DNA from: a bacterium
Lineage (GTDB): Bacteria; Verrucomicrobiota; Verrucomicrobiae; Limisphaerales; J093
Length of the DNA stretch: 6,002 bases
Assembly (NCBI GenBank): GCA_021839785.1
Contig: JAKCAB010000841.1
Location: 1 to 6,002, forward strand
Direction: 5' to 3'
Below are positions 5,770 to 6,002 of this stretch, one piece after another. The position numbers and the translations under genes are program-made. The notes below the pieces were generated by a model. It was not told the origin of the DNA, made no database searches, and saw only the letters and a list, made by a program, of their open reading frames with translations. Each line of letters begins with the position of its first letter. Position 1 is the stretch's first letter.

Positions 5770-6002
5770 ATGACCGAACAAATCGTCATCCTCGATTTCG
5801 GATCGCAGTACACGCAAGTCATCGCGCGGCGCATCCGCGAGTGTCAGGTGTACTCGAGCATCCTGCCGTTCGACACGCCCGCGGCTGAGATCGCGAAGCT
5901 GCAGCCGCGCGGGCTCATCCTGTCCGGCGGCCCGTCCAGCGTGTATGCCGAGAAGGCGCCGCTGCCCGAACAGGCGATCTTCGCGCTGGGCCTCCCGATC
6001 CT
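5770..6002 (+). CDS. guaA: GMP synthase (glutamine-hydrolysing), N-terminal part, cut by window end
   Basis: The ATG at 5770 opens a frame that runs to the window end (77 complete codons). It starts [21 protein letters not shown], the signature N-terminus of the GuaA glutamine amidotransferase domain, and contains [11 protein letters not shown], the oxyanion-side strand of class I amidotransferases. The enzyme converts XMP to GMP using ATP and glutamine, the last step of de novo guanine nucleotide synthesis, in the cytoplasm. The sequence stops at LPI, just before the expected GICYG nucleophile motif, so catalytic residues are not visible. It follows the NYN gene by 67 bases on the same strand. 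No Shine-Dalgarno is seen in the T-rich leader (CCTTTGTTTCC), and I found no firm promoter or guanine-responsive riboswitch in that short gap. Confidence 0.95.
   Translation, partial: MTEQIVILDFGSQYTQVIARRIRECQVYSSILPFDTPAAEIAKLQPRGLILSGGPSSVYAEKAPLPEQAIFALGLPI

Overview
The window comes from a GC-rich bacterial chromosome, most likely a Verrucomicrobiota member (a Pedosphaera/Limisphaera-like or related soil or freshwater lineage). This rests on three things: the C-terminal 'YxxExStDLxxW...RFYR' module that ends two secreted proteins, which I know mainly from that phylum; two Tat-exported enzymes of types common there; and an intergenic inverted repeat built on an AACCGCAGAT-type word. The placement is inference from content, not from a marker gene.

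Layout. 1-188 is the 3' end of a secreted protein gene. One base later, 190-2538 encodes a 782-residue exported beta-sandwich repeat protein: signal peptide, five ~112-116-residue repeats each carrying KWGPFFD, one cadherin-like/tandem-95-type domain, and the same C-terminal module as the upstream gene. 2539-2935 is a ~400-base gene-poor gap with a hairpin after the stop codon, an imperfect inverted-repeat element (about 2743-2886) and a 10-bp-stem hairpin just before the next gene. 2936-3640 (+) encodes a Tat-exported nitroreductase-fold (SagB/ThcOx-like) flavoprotein with a strong Shine-Dalgarno. Convergent to it, 3723-4670 (-) encodes a Tat-exported TIM-barrel sugar isomerase/epimerase-like protein. 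4671-4859 is a divergent intergenic region ending in a terminator-like hairpin plus T-rich tract immediately before the next start codon. 4860-5702 (+) encodes an NYN/LabA-type (PIN-like) predicted ribonuclease with an unassigned C-terminal region. 5770 to the window end is the start of guaA (GMP synthase), cut off just before its expected catalytic cysteine.

How the genes relate. The first two genes look like one transcription unit for extracellular proteins. The nitroreductase and isomerase-like genes are separate convergent units, both exported folded through Tat, perhaps acting on oxidised or sugar-derived compounds outside the cytoplasm. The NYN gene and guaA are cytoplasmic housekeeping-type genes in tandem. 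I see no tRNA, rRNA, CRISPR array, transposase or phage gene. The most unusual items are the A-B-A-A-B repeat architecture of the large secreted protein with a cysteine pair confined to one repeat, the intergenic inverted repeat, and the possible attenuator in front of the NYN gene.
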